A DNA stretch of 64,000 nucleotides from Abelmoschus esculentus (lineage: Eukaryota; Streptophyta; Magnoliopsida; Malvales; Malvaceae). This document shows, piece by piece, positions 1 through 12,122 of this stretch. Location of the stretch: NCBI GenBank assembly GCA_035048815.1, contig JAUCBN010000036.1:1374001-1438000 (forward strand). The letters are read 5' to 3'. Numbering within the stretch: the first letter of the stretch is position 1; each line of letters starts with the position of its first letter. A model generated the notes under the pieces. It was not told the origin of the DNA, did not search any database, and was given only the letters and a program-made list of their open reading frames with translations. Position numbers and translations under genes: made by a program.

Positions 1-2313
1 TTGACAGAAAAATGTCCTTCCATAGCATACTCGGGAGCCATGTATCCACTGTTTTAATTCATAAGAAACAGTGAAGAAAGATTAAAACAGATTCTATAAT
101 CATGGAAAACATAGCATAATTTAACCAAACTGATTTTTGCAATGCCTGTCGAACGAATATCGGATACCCCTCAATGACATAGCCACATGTTTCTAACTGC
201 TAACCATGAAACATACCATGATTCGTTACTTTAATGGGGTCTTTCTAACTTACATGATGTTGATGCAGAGGACATATTTTTCCGGATTGATCCGTAAATT
301 TGTAGGGAACGAGTATGGAAGAATCTATAGACTTACTATGTTCCAACAACTCTATTTGTATTTGCTTCGTTTTCATCTCCACCAAATATTTTCGCCATAC
401 CAAAGTCTGAAATTTTTGGATTCATTTCATGATCAAGTAAAACATTACTTGCTTTCAGGTCTCTGTGGATAATTCTAAGGCGAGAATCTTCATGCAGATA
501 CATGATACCTCGGGCAGTTCCTCTAATGATGTTGAATCGTTTCTGCCAAGTCAGTTGCGAAGCCAAACTCGAATCTGATAAATCACAAAAAAGAGAAAGC
601 AATGGACTAACTAAATATTCAAATTCAATTTGTTTATGCATGAGATGATGTTATTATCAAAGGGTTGAAGAATCAAACTGAATAGGAACACGTCGAGGCT
701 TTTGTTGGGCATGAATTCATATACAAGCAACTTCTCGTTTTTCTCTAAGCAACATCCCAACAGCCTCACAAGATTTCTGTGTTGTAATCTGGCAATTAAC
801 ATGACTTCGTTCTTGAACTCAAGCAGCCCTTGACCGGAAGTTCTCGAGAGCCTTTTAACTGCAATTTCTTTACCATCTGCTAGAGTGCCCTGGAAATGAA
901 CATATTAACATAAGTACTTCGTTTGGCATGTGATAAAAAATTCCTAACCGGAACTACCTTGTATACAGGACCAAATCCACCTTGTCCAAGCTTATTTTCA
1001 TCACAAAAACCATTCGTTGCTGCTTGTAAAATATCCAATTGCATTGAAGGAAACTCTTGGGATCTTCCCATGTTACCTAGATTAAAATTTTCGCTCGAGT
1101 TCTCACGAGGATCGCTTCCCACCAAGTCATGTAATGGAACTTCCCCACTATCTTCTTTGTCCTCTGTAGTAAAACAAAAAGTGATTGGTATAAGATTATA
1201 ACACAAATCTGTAAATGTCTGCATGATCTTGTAGTCCATACCCTGAATGTTTCTCCTCCTCCAGATGAAAACACCACAAGCAGAAAACAGAGCAAGTCCA
1301 AGAGCAGCTGATAAGCTTGCACCAAGTGGAACCCATATCGATGTCTTTTGTTCATCTGATCCCTCGCCTAAACAAAAAGAAAAAGAAAAGAAGAGAAGAG
1401 ATCTCATCAAGAACTTGTGAAAGCATATTCAACAAGAAACACAACTCAACTAGCCTTCTGATGTAATTTTCAGTTGCGTCAATATACTCAGGAGTCATCT
1501 AACAAATCCGTATGTACCTTCTGTAATTATGGGAGGACTACCAGTACCAGGTGTGGATGGAGGAGGTAAAGTTGGATCAGTAGAAGCACTGGCTACATAA
1601 AAGGGATACAAATCCCAACGGAAATAACAGGTAGGCAGCCGAACATAACCTCCTTGCTGCCCATGGCAACATCTTTCATAGTAATTCGCAGATAGCCTTA
1701 GGCAGTAATCACAATCCTTGTGTGATAAATCAGGATTACACTGCATTAAAACACGTATCTTTTGGAGTACTGTAACATCTGCTTCCCCAGTTGCATACTT
1801 GAGACTAGAAGAGCCATTGGAAGCGTTCCTCGCCACAATGTCCACTAGATTCTTCCAAACAGTATCGAATATTGTTAAGTTCAATGTGATGTTGCCCGTG
1901 TTATAGCCTGCATCTACTGGATCTACGTCCAGGGTTCCAAAAAATGAGTGATTTGCATAGTGTACAAGACATGGATCCACTGCCCAGGCCTCTTTTTGGT
2001 TGGGACAATTGGCCATGAGATCATGGATTGTGATATTGACACAGCTATAACAATGGTCTGAAGTAAAGTCTCCTCTGCACATAGCAAGAGCGTAAACTTG
2101 GTCGGAGTTTCGGCCAATACTGGCTTTAAAGAATCCACCTTTTGCAGAGGCATTAGATGGGAGTGAAGCAAGAAGAAGGTCCCGGTTTTTGGCATACGTG
2201 CTATTTATGGTAAAATTATCATTGTAGTTGCATCTTTGGGCAGTAGCAACAAGACTGAAGCCCATAAGCAGAAAGGAGAGAATCGAAGAAACAGCTTTAA
2301 ACTTAATCCACAT
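1..2313 (-). CDS. Cysteine-rich receptor-like kinase (CRK), first copy, 3' end cut by window edge
   Basis: Predicted plasma-membrane Ser/Thr receptor kinase with two apoplastic DUF26 domains. Exons by GT-AG borders and phase: 1518-2313 (signal peptide, two DUF26, proline-rich stalk), 1242-1367 (single membrane helix), 958-1163 (juxtamembrane, GQGGFG loop), 679-889 (VAVKRL-type Lys strand, here IAVKRL), 337-574 (HRDLKASN, DFGMAK), then about 1-48 (SGYMAPEYA). The last exon lies outside the window. DUF26 motifs C-x8-C-x2-C are visible (CRGDFTSDHCYSC, CNPDLSHKDCDYC). I chose the Met at 2313 rather than 2403 because it gives a clean signal peptide and matches the start of the neighbouring copy at 6535. 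No disabling lesion is seen in the visible part. CRKs are usually stress and immune signalling kinases; the ligand is unknown. Confidence 0.9.
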
Positions 2314-3010
2314 TGTTTCAATGATTTGAACAAGAAAGTGGGAATTTTGGCAGAGATGGGAGGTTTTCTTTGCTTGACTTGAGTTGGAGAGAGCCAAGAC
2401 CACCCATTAAACCAAAAGTGTAGCTTTTAAAAGTTCAATGCCTCAAGCCTCACCATTATGAATGACAGGTCTGGCTAGTGCAGAAATCCATGGTAATGCA
2501 AGAGATACTTCCATGTTTGTTTCTGTAGAACATTGAAGTAGACAGTTAAAGATTCAATGAAATCTCAAATTTACCTTTTAATTTTCCAAACCATAAATTT
2601 TGATCTCAGGCAAACTAATCATTTAGTCACCTAACTCTTGGTCTGTTCTATTTTTTATCACCAAACTAAAACCTTGGGAAATTCGAGAGGTTTTGTTTGC
2701 TTGAATTGAGTGGGAGAAAGAGTCAAGAGCGAACATTAATGCAAAAGCCTTAAGCTTTTAATTCGTTAGACTCAGCTTTGTGAGAGAGACCGGTGTAGTT
2801 GGGAAAGATACGGAATTTAATGAAATTATGCCAACTTCATCTACCTAATAAATGTTCAATTGGTTTTGGATGGTTTATATTCAGGTTTTGAACATGCAGA
2901 CACGTTTTGTTGTTGAAATTTGGTGCCACCTGCGACCAAGTCTTTGGCAATGGAATGATTTTCCCGCTGTCTAAAATTACGTAAATCACTACTGAATTTT
3001 ACTATCAAAT
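2314..3010. other. Upstream region of the first CRK, with an orphan copy of the CRK leader at about 2680-2790
   Basis: This holds the promoter and 5' leader of the CRK that starts at 2313. About 2680-2790 resembles the leader at 2330-2420 and the leader of the second CRK at 6580-6680. Shared pieces are a 'ttttgtttgcttgaattgag' type stretch, an 'agagtcaaga' type stretch and the run into 'cattaa..caaaa'. This middle copy has no reading frame behind it, so it looks like a relic of a third duplicated gene start. Confidence 0.5.
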
Positions 3011-3467
3011 CCATTTTGATCATTGACGTTTCAAAATGTTTAATTTACTTATTAAAGTTTAGATATTGAATGTTTTCTTGTTAAACTTAACTCTCAAACT
3101 AATTTTGGTCATTAAAGTTTAGACATTGAATGTAGATGATCGTTCGATCTCAAATTTCACCAATTACTTCGTTTCGCTCTTATGAGTTCGAATTCAATCT
3201 TTATTTCACCGAAAAGTGCTTCAAAATCAACGAATTAGAAAATAACTTCTGGTTTCCCTCTCATTGATCTCCCTCATCCATTGTCCGATGGAGCTTGTTT
3301 CTCAGTATATTGTTTCTCTTGTGTTGATGAAGCTTTCCACTGTTTGCATCTTGAAGAAAAATTTCTGTTTATCGATAAATAGATATCTCCAAAAAGCTAA
3401 CGGAGAAGTGACTAAAAACTTTAGTGAGTAAATTAAACATTTTGAAACTTCAATGACCAAAATAAGT
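3011..3467. mobile_element. Small terminal-inverted-repeat element (MITE-like)
   Basis: The ends at about 3011-3050 and 3426-3467 are inverted copies of each other, about 40 bp long. Both read, outside to inside, roughly TTTTGRTCATTGAMGTTTCAAAATG followed by TTTAATTTACT. The 460-bp body has no coding potential. I did not find a convincing target-site duplication, so the superfamily is open. Confidence 0.55.
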
Positions 3468-3862
3468 TTAAGAATAAAATTAATGATAATGTATGTAATT
3501 TAATCCTAATAAAATTAAATGCATACCTAAAAGCATTTAGGTTGAATTGATTGGTTCTGTCAGTTTTAAGATACAAGCACGTTTTTGCTGGTTTGCATTT
3601 ACTAATGGAATGACTTTTCATCATTTCCTCTTTCTTCCAAGTTTGTTCGGCCAATTCAATAGACTTGACCAATTGTTTTATAGTTTATACATATCTACCA
3701 TTAGTTAACATATATGCCACTGTTTTGTTGAAATGTTGCAGTTTCAGACAAAATGAAAGAAAATAACAACTGTTTGAGAACTATCATATCCTTGATGTAA
3801 TGAAGATGAAGGACGATGGAACGACTAATCAATCATCGAGGGGACATGTTCGAAATCGTAAC
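3468..3862. other. Spacer 3' of the second CRK copy
   Basis: AT-rich spacer that includes the 3' UTR of the decayed CRK ending at 3863. I see no gene or clear repeat. Confidence 0.4.
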
Positions 3863-6535
3863 TTAATTAACGGAACAGATTCCATTACTTGCATTGGGTT
3901 GAATTGGTTCTGCAACAAAAGGTCTAACATAAAATGCAGGTTCTGCTGGTAGAGGAAGCTTTATGGTGTTGTTTCCCAACATTGCAACCACAGATGACAT
4001 GGTTGGTCTGTCGACAGGATCTGCTTGCACGCACATTAGGCCAATTTGGATGCATTTGAGCACCTCAGTAGGCACACTCGAGTCCACAAGATGCTCTTCT
4101 ATTAGCTTCATAGCTTCACCTTTCGACCATAGTTTCCATGCCTACAATTAGTACTTAGAATTAGCCTAAATGTATAGAATATAGGATCAATCTATTCATT
4201 GAAAGAACATACAAAAGTCAAGAGGCTTTCCCCGTATTCCGAAGAATGAAACCCGTTATTCCTTTTCCCACTTATAATCTCCAGCAAAAGGACTCCGAAA
4301 CTGTAAACATCAGATTTAACAGAAAAATGTCCTTCCATAGCATACTCGGGAGCCATGTATCCACTGTTTTAAGTCATAAGAGACAATGAAGAAAGATTAA
4401 AGCAGAATTCGATGATCACGGTGTATCAATCGAATACCACATACACTCAATAACACAACATGTTTCTATCTGCTAACCATGAAACATACAATGATTCAAA
4501 ACTGATTTTGATGCAGAGGACATATTTATCTGATGTGATCGATAAATGTGAAAGAAGTTGAAATTCGCAACAATGAATATTAGAGAAAACATACCCAGGA
4601 GAATCTATAGACTTACTATGTTCCAACTACTCTATTTGTATTTGCTTCATTTTGATCTCCACCAAAAATTTTTGCCATACCAAAGTCGAAATTTTTGGAT
4701 TCATTTCATGATCAAGTAAAACATTACTTGCTTTCAGGTCTCTGTGGATAATTCTAAGGCGAGAATCTTCATGCAGATACATGATACCTCGGGCAGTTCC
4801 TCTAATGATGTTGAATCGTTTCTGCCAAGTCAGTTGCGAAGCCAAACTCGAATCTGATAAATCACAAAAAAGAGAAAGCAATGGACTAACTAAATATTCA
4901 AATTCATCTTGTTTATGCATGAGATAATGTTGTTATCAAAGGGTTGAAGAATCAAACTGAATAGGAACACGTCGAGGCTTTTGTTGGGCATGAATTCATA
5001 TACAAGCAACTTTTCGTTTTTCTCTAAGCAACATCCCAACAGCCTCACAAGATTTCTATGTTGTAATCTGGCAATTAACATGACTTCGTTCTTGAACTCA
5101 AGCAGCCCTTGACCGGATGTTCTCGAGAGCCTTTTAACTGCAATTTCTTTACCATCCGCTAGAGTTCCCTGGAAATTTACATATTAACATAAGTACTTTG
5201 TTCAGTATGTGAAAAAAAATTCCTAACCGGAACTACCTTGTAAACAGGACCAAATCCACCTTGTCCAAGCTTATTTTCATCAGAAAAACCATCTGTTGCT
5301 GCTTGTAAAGTATCCAATTGCATTGAAGGAAACTCTTGGGCTCTTCCCACATTATTTAGATTAAAATTTTCACTCAAGTTCTCATGAGTTTTGCTTCCCA
5401 TCATGAAATCAAGTAACTGAACTTCTCCACTATCTTCTTTGTCCTCTGTAGTAAAACAAAAAGTGATTGGTATACGATTATAACACAAATCTGTAAATGT
5501 CTGCATGATCTTATAGTCCATACCCTGAATGTTTCTCCTCCTCCAGATGAAAACACCACAAGCAGAAAACAGAGCAAGTCCAAGAGCAGTTGATAAGCTT
5601 GCACCAAGTGGAACCCAGAATGTCTTTTGTTCATCTGATCCATCGCATAAACAAAATGAAAAAGAAAAAAAAAGATATCTTATAAAGAACTTGTGAAAGC
5701 ATATTCAACAAGAAACACAACTCAACTAGTCTTATGATGTCAATATGGGAGGACTACCAGGTGTGAATGGAGGAGTTAAGGATGGAGCAGTAGAAGAAGC
5801 ATTAGATTTGTAGAAGGGATACAACTCCCAGCGGAAATAACAGTTAGGCCTCTGAATATAACCTCCTTGCTTCCCATGGTACAAATTCTGAAAGGTACTC
5901 GCGGAATTTCTTAGGCAGGAATCACAATCCGTCTGTGATAAATCTGGAGTGCACTGCATCAGTGCATATATCTTTTTGAATACTGTAACATTTGCTTCCC
6001 CAGTTGCACACTTGAGACTAGAAGAGCCCTTGAAAGCGTTCTTCATCACACTGTCCATCAAACTGTCCCAAACCTCATCAAATTGTGTTAAGTCCGATGT
6101 GATGTCACCCGTGGTATAGCCTCTATCTCCAGGATCTAGCTCCAGGATTCCATAAAACGAGCGATTTGCATAGCGTACAAGACATAAGAGGTCACCTCCC
6201 CATGAAAGGGCTTCTCTCTGGTTGGGACAGCTAGCTATGAGATCGTGGATTGTGAAATTGAGACATCTATAGCAACGGTCTGAAGAGTCTCCTTCTATGC
6301 ACATAGCAAGAGCATAAACTTTGTCGGAGTTCTGTCCAATAGTGGCATTGAAGTATCCACCGCTTGCAGAAGCATTAGACGGGAGTGAAGCAAGAATAAG
6401 GTCCCGGTTTTTGCCATATGTGCTGTTTGTTGTAAAATTACCATTGTAGATGCATATTGGGGCAGCAGCAACAAGACAGATCCCCATAAGCAGAAAGGAA
6501 AGAATTGAAGAAACAGCTTTAAGTATAACCCACAT
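3863..6535 (-). pseudogene. Decayed CRK, near-copy of the first CRK
   Basis: The full exon set of a CRK can be traced. Exon 1 (about 5732-6535) has signal peptide and two DUF26 domains; the other pieces are a membrane helix (about 5520-5635), juxtamembrane plus P-loop (about 5235-5445), Lys strand (about 4968-5170), catalytic loop (about 4627-4860), SPE region (about 4209-4367) and last exon 3863-4141. Three lesions are visible. The exon 1 donor region is deleted relative to the first copy, so exon 1 runs into a stop at 5732. The exon 2 acceptor TTTAG is changed to TTTAT near 5649. One base is missing near 4686, shifting the frame inside the DFG motif (KISDFGMAK becomes KISTLVWQK). The kinase half is nearly identical to the first CRK, including introns, while the ectodomain has diverged more. 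A cryptic splice cannot rescue the DFG frameshift. Confidence 0.85.
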
Positions 6536-6779
6536 TTTGAGATTTTATAATTTGAAAGAAGCAAAAAAATCAAGTGGGAGATATGCTTTTCTTGGCAAAA
6601 ATGAGAGTTTTTGTGTTGTTTAGTTTGCTTGCCTTGTGTTGGAAAAAAGACTCCAGACCCCCCATTGAAGCAAAACTTAATGGAAACCTCAATCTTTCAC
6701 TACTCGGTCTTGCCTGCGTCTGACTTCTTTGCAACGGGATGAGTTTTCCACCGTTACTACATTTTGAAGTTTCTTTGAA

Positions 6780-7021
6780 TTCACCACCTGCATGTCAATG
6801 TCATGGTCAGTGGAGGATGCATATGTAACCGAGGGTGGCCCGTGCCCGTCCTAAAATTTTAAAAGTTTATATATTTAGTTTTGATTTTTGAAATTTTTAT
6901 GAATTAATCTTTAAAATTTTATGACTGTACCCACCCTAAAATTTTAAGATTTTATGACTTATACTTATCCTAAAAATTATTTTGATTTGTGCCTATCTTC
7001 ACATATAATTCTGGATCCGCC
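6780..7021. mobile_element. Possible short non-autonomous element
   Basis: AT-rich block between GTGGAGGATGCA near 6810 and the inverted TGGATCCGCCAC near 7012-7023, which are imperfect inverted repeats. The inside repeats 'cctaaaattttaa' several times. Similar wording recurs near 37540-37650 and 53870-53990. Weakly supported. Confidence 0.3.
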
Positions 7022-7029
7022 ACCGGTGA

Positions 7030-7120
7030 TGGTCCAGCTTCTCAGACCCATTTGCCATTAAGTCACGATGTATGCTTCGGTATTGAGAATCTTCATGAAG
7101 ATAAACAAGTCCCTTGCCAT
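7030..7120 (-). pseudogene. CRK catalytic-loop relic (short)
   Basis: The minus strand reads GKGLVYLHEDSQ, then an IHRDL-like segment, which is the catalytic-loop exon of a CRK. It is only about 30 codons long and lies just downstream of a second, longer copy of the same exon at 7150-7345, so two independent relics of one exon stand side by side. Confidence 0.6.
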
Positions 7121-7149
7121 TAAGTCTCACTAACAATTCAACATAAAGA

Positions 7150-7640
7150 GTGCTTCATCCATAGTAAACAATCTTGCCATGCCGAAATCAGCCATTTTTG
7201 GACTCATATCTGCGTCTAGCTGAACATTACTAGCTTTGAGGTCACGATGAATAATTCCAAGTCGGGAATCCTCGTGAAGATACAGGATCCCCTGAGCAAT
7301 TCCTCCGATGATTTTGTACCGTGTTTCCCAATCCAGGTGTTCCCTCCTTTTGGGATCTGTACATATAACAGTAAGATACATCAGAACGGTTAAGTTTTCA
7401 CCATACAAAAACTATATGGTAAGTGACTTCAAGTTCAAATGCACTATGTACAAATTCATAGACAAGAAGTCTTTCGGTTCTTTGGAGGCTAAAACCGAGC
7501 AGCCTGACTAAGTATCGGTGTTGAAGTTTGGCAACCAAGAGGATTTCATTCTTGAATTCTAGGTCTCCTTGTCCGGATTCCCTGGACAACCTTTTCACAG
7601 CCATGTCCTGTCCAGAGGAAAGCCTGCCCTGAAAACATCG
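7150..7640 (-). pseudogene. CRK kinase relic (two exons only)
   Basis: Two adjacent kinase exons are recognisable. About 7425-7632 encodes the strand-Lys region (MAVKRLSRESGQG) to LLVYEFV; about 7150-7355 encodes LDWETRYKIIGG to HRDLKASN and MADFGMARLF. P-loop, membrane helix, ectodomain and C-lobe exons are absent. The conserved LVYEF..KSLD end is replaced by unrelated residues. The relic resembles the intact CRK at 8383-11176 more than the first two copies (LLVAKLQHR, KIIGG), so it is probably a fragment of that lineage. Confidence 0.8.
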
Positions 7641-7649
7641 AATCAAAAC

Positions 7650-8382
7650 AAAAGTATATATTCCTTATAAGAAACAGAGAACACACTGCTGCTCTACTTC
7701 ATATACATGTTTAATATTTTCTTTGAAATCAACCTTGAATAAATAAAGGAATGAAGGACCTGCAACTGTGATTGATTTTAACACGTCTGTATGAATTCCA
7801 CAGGAAAATATAAATAAATATTGTTGTGTTTATATTATATTCATACAGAAGGAAATAATCTTGAAGCTTCACGACAAATTCTGGTCTCCCTCCACTTCCA
7901 TCTCAATCAATTTTGATTATTCAAGTTCTGAAGCTTCCACTGAGGGTAGACAGAGTATGAACTGCCATGCCCTGGAAGAAACTCCACCTATTTGTCAATG
8001 GTCATATCCAACAACACTTTTGAACATTTTATGATAAAAAAATTAATTTTTTCCGATAAATATGGGAAATTTAGATATTTTATTATTATATTATTTTTTA
8101 TTTTAATTTCAATGATAGAGTGACTTATTGTATTAAGTTTATAATTAAATATTTTCAAATATAATTTATCTTTAATATAACTAGTAAATAAAGACGTATC
8201 CAACTATCCATACGCAATATTAGGTGATAAAGTTTAGCTTTATATCGAAGAAAAAGAAAGTCAAATTTGGTGGCTAATATAACTTAGAAAAAGGAAAAGA
8301 TCGTTCATGCGAGTTAGTTTAAGTGGTAAATTAAATAGTTTAATTTCTTTTAAGTAAATTTCTATGTTCTAAGCTTTGTGTA
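7650..8382. other. Spacer and promoter of the intact CRK
   Basis: AT-rich, no coding potential recognised. It contains the 5' region of the CRK that starts at 8383. Confidence 0.4.
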
Positions 8383-11176
8383 ATGAAAAATTCAGTCCAT
8401 ATGGGATCATCATCTTCAACACTGCTACTCCATTTCTGCTTGATTCTCCCTTTATTCATTGCTAATCTCAGCCTTGGAGCTGATCCCTTCTTCCAAGCCC
8501 GTTGTGTAAACACGGCAGGCAACTATACTGCAAACAGCACCTACCAGGCCAACCTCAACACCATCTTCTCTCAGCTCACTTCTCAGACAGAGTTCGACTA
8601 TGGCTTCTACAATCTATCGGCTGGTCAGAACTCCAACCATGTTAACGCGATGGCACTTTGCAGGGGGGACAGAAATCAAGATGATTGCAACACTTGCCTC
8701 AACGAAACCATATCCGAGCTCAGACAACGATGTCCGTTTTACAAGGAGGTGATCGGGTGGTCTGAATTCTGTACTCTGCGCTACGCTAACCGAGACATAT
8801 ATGGAGAAGTGGAAACCTCTCCCAGATCTTGTTTACTTAACACACAGAACGTGACGAACGCTGATCGGTTCAATCAGGCATTGGATAGCTTGTTAACTAA
8901 CCTGAGCAGCCGTGCCGCTGCTGGGGGTCCTCTCCGGAAGTATGCGGCGGATAACTCGGCGGTAGGCGTATTCCAAACAGTATACGCTCTGGTACAGTGC
9001 ACTCCCGACTTGTCTGAGCAAGAATGTGGCGAATGTTTAAGTGACGCTAGGAATGGGATTGGAAGTTGTTGCTTAGGAAAAATGGGATGCCGAATTCTTA
9101 GACCAAGTTGTTTCTTGAGGTATGAGTCTGCACCATTTACTCAGACTCCAGTTCCGCTACCGTCACCTCCGCCGTCTCCTCCTCCTCCTCCCCCGTCTAC
9201 AGGAGGTAAATTATCTAAAAAATCCCATTCATTTTGTTAGTCAAACTTCTATTTTTTTTTCTGGCTTAAATATAAAATAAGGGAAAACTACATATTTAGT
9301 ACTCAATTATACTCCTATTATTTTTTGGTATCTCAACTTTTATTTTTGACAAAATGGTGCCTAATATTTCGTTTTTGTTCTGGTTTGGAACCCGATTTTG
9401 ATGTAGTGACTTGGTATAATCATAATTTTAGTCCGAGCTAAATCAGTATATGAAATCAAAATAGCTCCTGTCAATGTGACAGATATTGTTTGATTGATTT
9501 TCTTCTAAAGTTTAACTATACAATGCCAAAGTACATAGAATTCTTGTCCTGATCGGAGAATAATTGATGTTGCAGGAAATGGCAACAACACAACCCGTAT
9601 TATTATCATTGTTGTTGCTTCAGTTGTCGGTATCGTAGTACTACTAGTTACTTCCATCTGCATTTTTCAGAGAACAAGAAAAACCCGACAACGTTTACTT
9701 GCAAGTGAGTAATTACTCCCTTTTTGTGAAGAAATGTCTGAAATTTGAATAGATTGTGTGTGCTTGAAAATGCCATTCACTTGATCTGAAATGTGTAAAC
9801 ATTTTTGCTTCTTTCAGCTGATGATGAGGATGTCATTAGGAACGACTCCTTGCAACTCGACTTTGCCACCGTCGTGACTGCAACTAATAACTTTTCCGAT
9901 GCAAATAAGCTTGGACAAGGTGGATTTGGAGCTGTTTACAAGGGTTTACTTCCAGATGGACAAGAGGTTGCTGTTAAAAGACTATCCAGCGATTCTGGAC
10001 AAGGGGACATGGAATTCAAGAATGAAGTCCTGTTAGTAGCCAAGCTTCAACACCGAAATTTAGTTCGGCTCCTCGGATTCTGCTTAGAAGGACGTGAAAG
10101 GCTTCTCATTTACGAGTTTGTGCCCAACACAAGCCTTGATCATTTCTTATTCGGTACGGTTTCGGTCCTACTATGTCTGGTACATATGTGTATGTTGTTC
10201 TAATTCCATTACATTCAATCTGAGACTTGTGTGTTACTGTCCAACATATATAGATCAAGTCAAGCGTGCACAATTGGATTGGGAAAGGCGCTACAAGATC
10301 ATAGGAGGTGTTGCTCGTGGCTTACTTTACCTTCACGAAGATTCTCGACTGAGGATCATTCACCGGGATCTTAAAGCAAGCAATGTTCTGTTAGATGCAG
10401 AGATGATTCCGAAAATTGCAGATTTTGGAATGGCAAGGTTGGTTGTACGGGACGAAACGCAAGGCAACACCAGCAGAGTTGTGGGAACATAGTAAGAATG
10501 AAAAACTTGGATTATTGTTCGTTGTGTGGGTACATTGCATCTCTTTATAATCGAAATGTTCTTCGAATCGAGAATGACATTAGGAATGTTCACTGCAGTG
10601 GATATATGGCACCAGAATATGCTATGCGCGGCCAGTTCTCGGTAAAATCGGACGTTTTCAGTTTTGGTGTAATAGTTTTGGAAATCATAAGTGGTCAGAA
10701 AAACAATTGCTTCCGAAATGGGGAAACCGTGGAGGACCTAATAAGTTCTGTAAGTATGATTATCTAAAGCTATATGTACGCAGGTGTTGAAAACTCGAAA
10801 CTGTTCAATGATTGTACGAATCAACTGGATTACTTTGTTGCAGGCATGGAAATATTGGAGACAAGGGACGGCAATGAATCTAATTGATCCGACACTTCAG
10901 GGTGGTTCGAGGAACGAAATGATGAGATGCGTCCACATCGGGTTACTTTGTGTTCAAGAAAACGTAGCAGACAGACCAACCATGGCTACAGTTATACTGA
11001 TGCTCAACAGTTTCTCAGTCAGCCTCCCAATGCCTTCCCAACCAGCATTTTTCATGCACTCCAACATTGATTCGGACATGTCATTTTCAATGGCGTCCGA
11101 ATCCTACCAATCCAAAAGTGAAGAGGTCCCATTGTCCCAGAATGAAGCCTCAATTACTGATCTATATCCTCGATAG
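8383..11176 (+). CDS. Cysteine-rich receptor-like kinase (CRK), intact
   Basis: Predicted membrane Ser/Thr kinase, 669 residues if the Met at 8383 is used (8401 is an alternative). Exons: 8383-9205 (signal peptide, two DUF26 domains with CRGDRNQDDCNTC and CTPDLSEQECGEC, then a proline stretch), 9576-9704 (membrane helix RIIIIIVVASVVG), 9818-10153, 10254-10491, 10599-10749 and 10844-11176. All phases join. Exon 9818-10153 carries both the P-loop GQGGFG and the VAVKRL Lys strand, which are split by an intron in the two CRKs to the left. HRDLKASN, DFGMAR and MAPEYA are all present, so the kinase should be active. The tail is rich in Ser and ends DLYPR. Intron 1 (9206-9575) carries a repeat-like AT-rich block. 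Its C-terminal exon is duplicated as a relic just downstream. Confidence 0.93.
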
Positions 11177-11317
11177 TGTTTCAAGAATTGACTTTTATCT
11201 TCAAGGTCAAACCTTGATTGTAAGAAATTTAGATATCATGATTTTTTACCCAGCTTTTTGAACTTTCTACGCATTGAGTTGAGCTATGTAAGCTATGTAA
11301 GCTTTTTGAACTTTCTA

Positions 11318-11821
11318 GAGATCGTCACCGGCCGAAGAAACAATTGTTTCAACAATGGAGATAACATGGAGGATCTTTTAAGCTATGTAAGCATATATAT
11401 GTGAAATAGTTGTATATTCAAATAATTTTAAACATGGTGGCCATTGTTATAAAATTAAAAATTGCTGCAGACATGGAAAAACTCGAGGGAAGGGACAACA
11501 GTGAATCTCATAGATTCAGCTCTTTGGATTTCTACAAGATCTGAAATGACAAGATGCATACACATCGGATTACTTTGTGTTCAAGAAAACGTGGCCGACC
11601 GGCCAACGATGGCATCGGTCGTCATCATGCTGAACAGCAACTCGCTGACGCTTCCGATGCCTTCGGAGCCTGCATTTTTCATGCATAGCTCCGTTGGATC
11701 AGACATGTCATATTCATCCACAAGCTATAACTCGAGTTAATATTACTACCAACCATTCCAATGACGAAGTTTTCCCCTTGGCCAAACATGAGGATTCATT
11801 TTTAAAGCCTTATACTCCCTA
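11318..11821 (+). pseudogene. CRK 3' relic (last two exons)
   Basis: About 11318-11390 encodes EIVTGRRNNCFNNGDN to DLLSY with a donor after it; an acceptor at 11470 leads to a last-exon copy TWKNSREGTTVNLIDS to the RPTMASVV motif. It ends early at about 11740, but shifting one base gives a continued CRK-like tail up to 11821, so there is a frameshift near 11735. Everything upstream of the C-lobe is missing. It is a partial tandem duplicate of the CRK ending at 11176. Confidence 0.8.
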
Positions 11822-12122
11822 AGTACTAACAATTTGTGCAGGCAACTTATACTCCCTAAGAACTTTGTAGCTAACTCACCAGTCGTGAGTTGCAACTATC
11901 TGGTCTGCAAGTGCATACAACAAAAAAGCACCAGAAATTCACTATACAAAGCTTGTAAAGCTCAGGCTTCTGGTGCAAAAGAAAAGGGTCAAAACTGCAA
12001 CAGAATTTAAGTACAGACCGAAATTGCCGAGTCCGGTGATGTGAACTTCACATTATGTATATCTGGTATTATTGAACCCTTCTGCTGCATATCTTGGTTT
12101 TGAGTTTTGGCCTCAGCATAGA

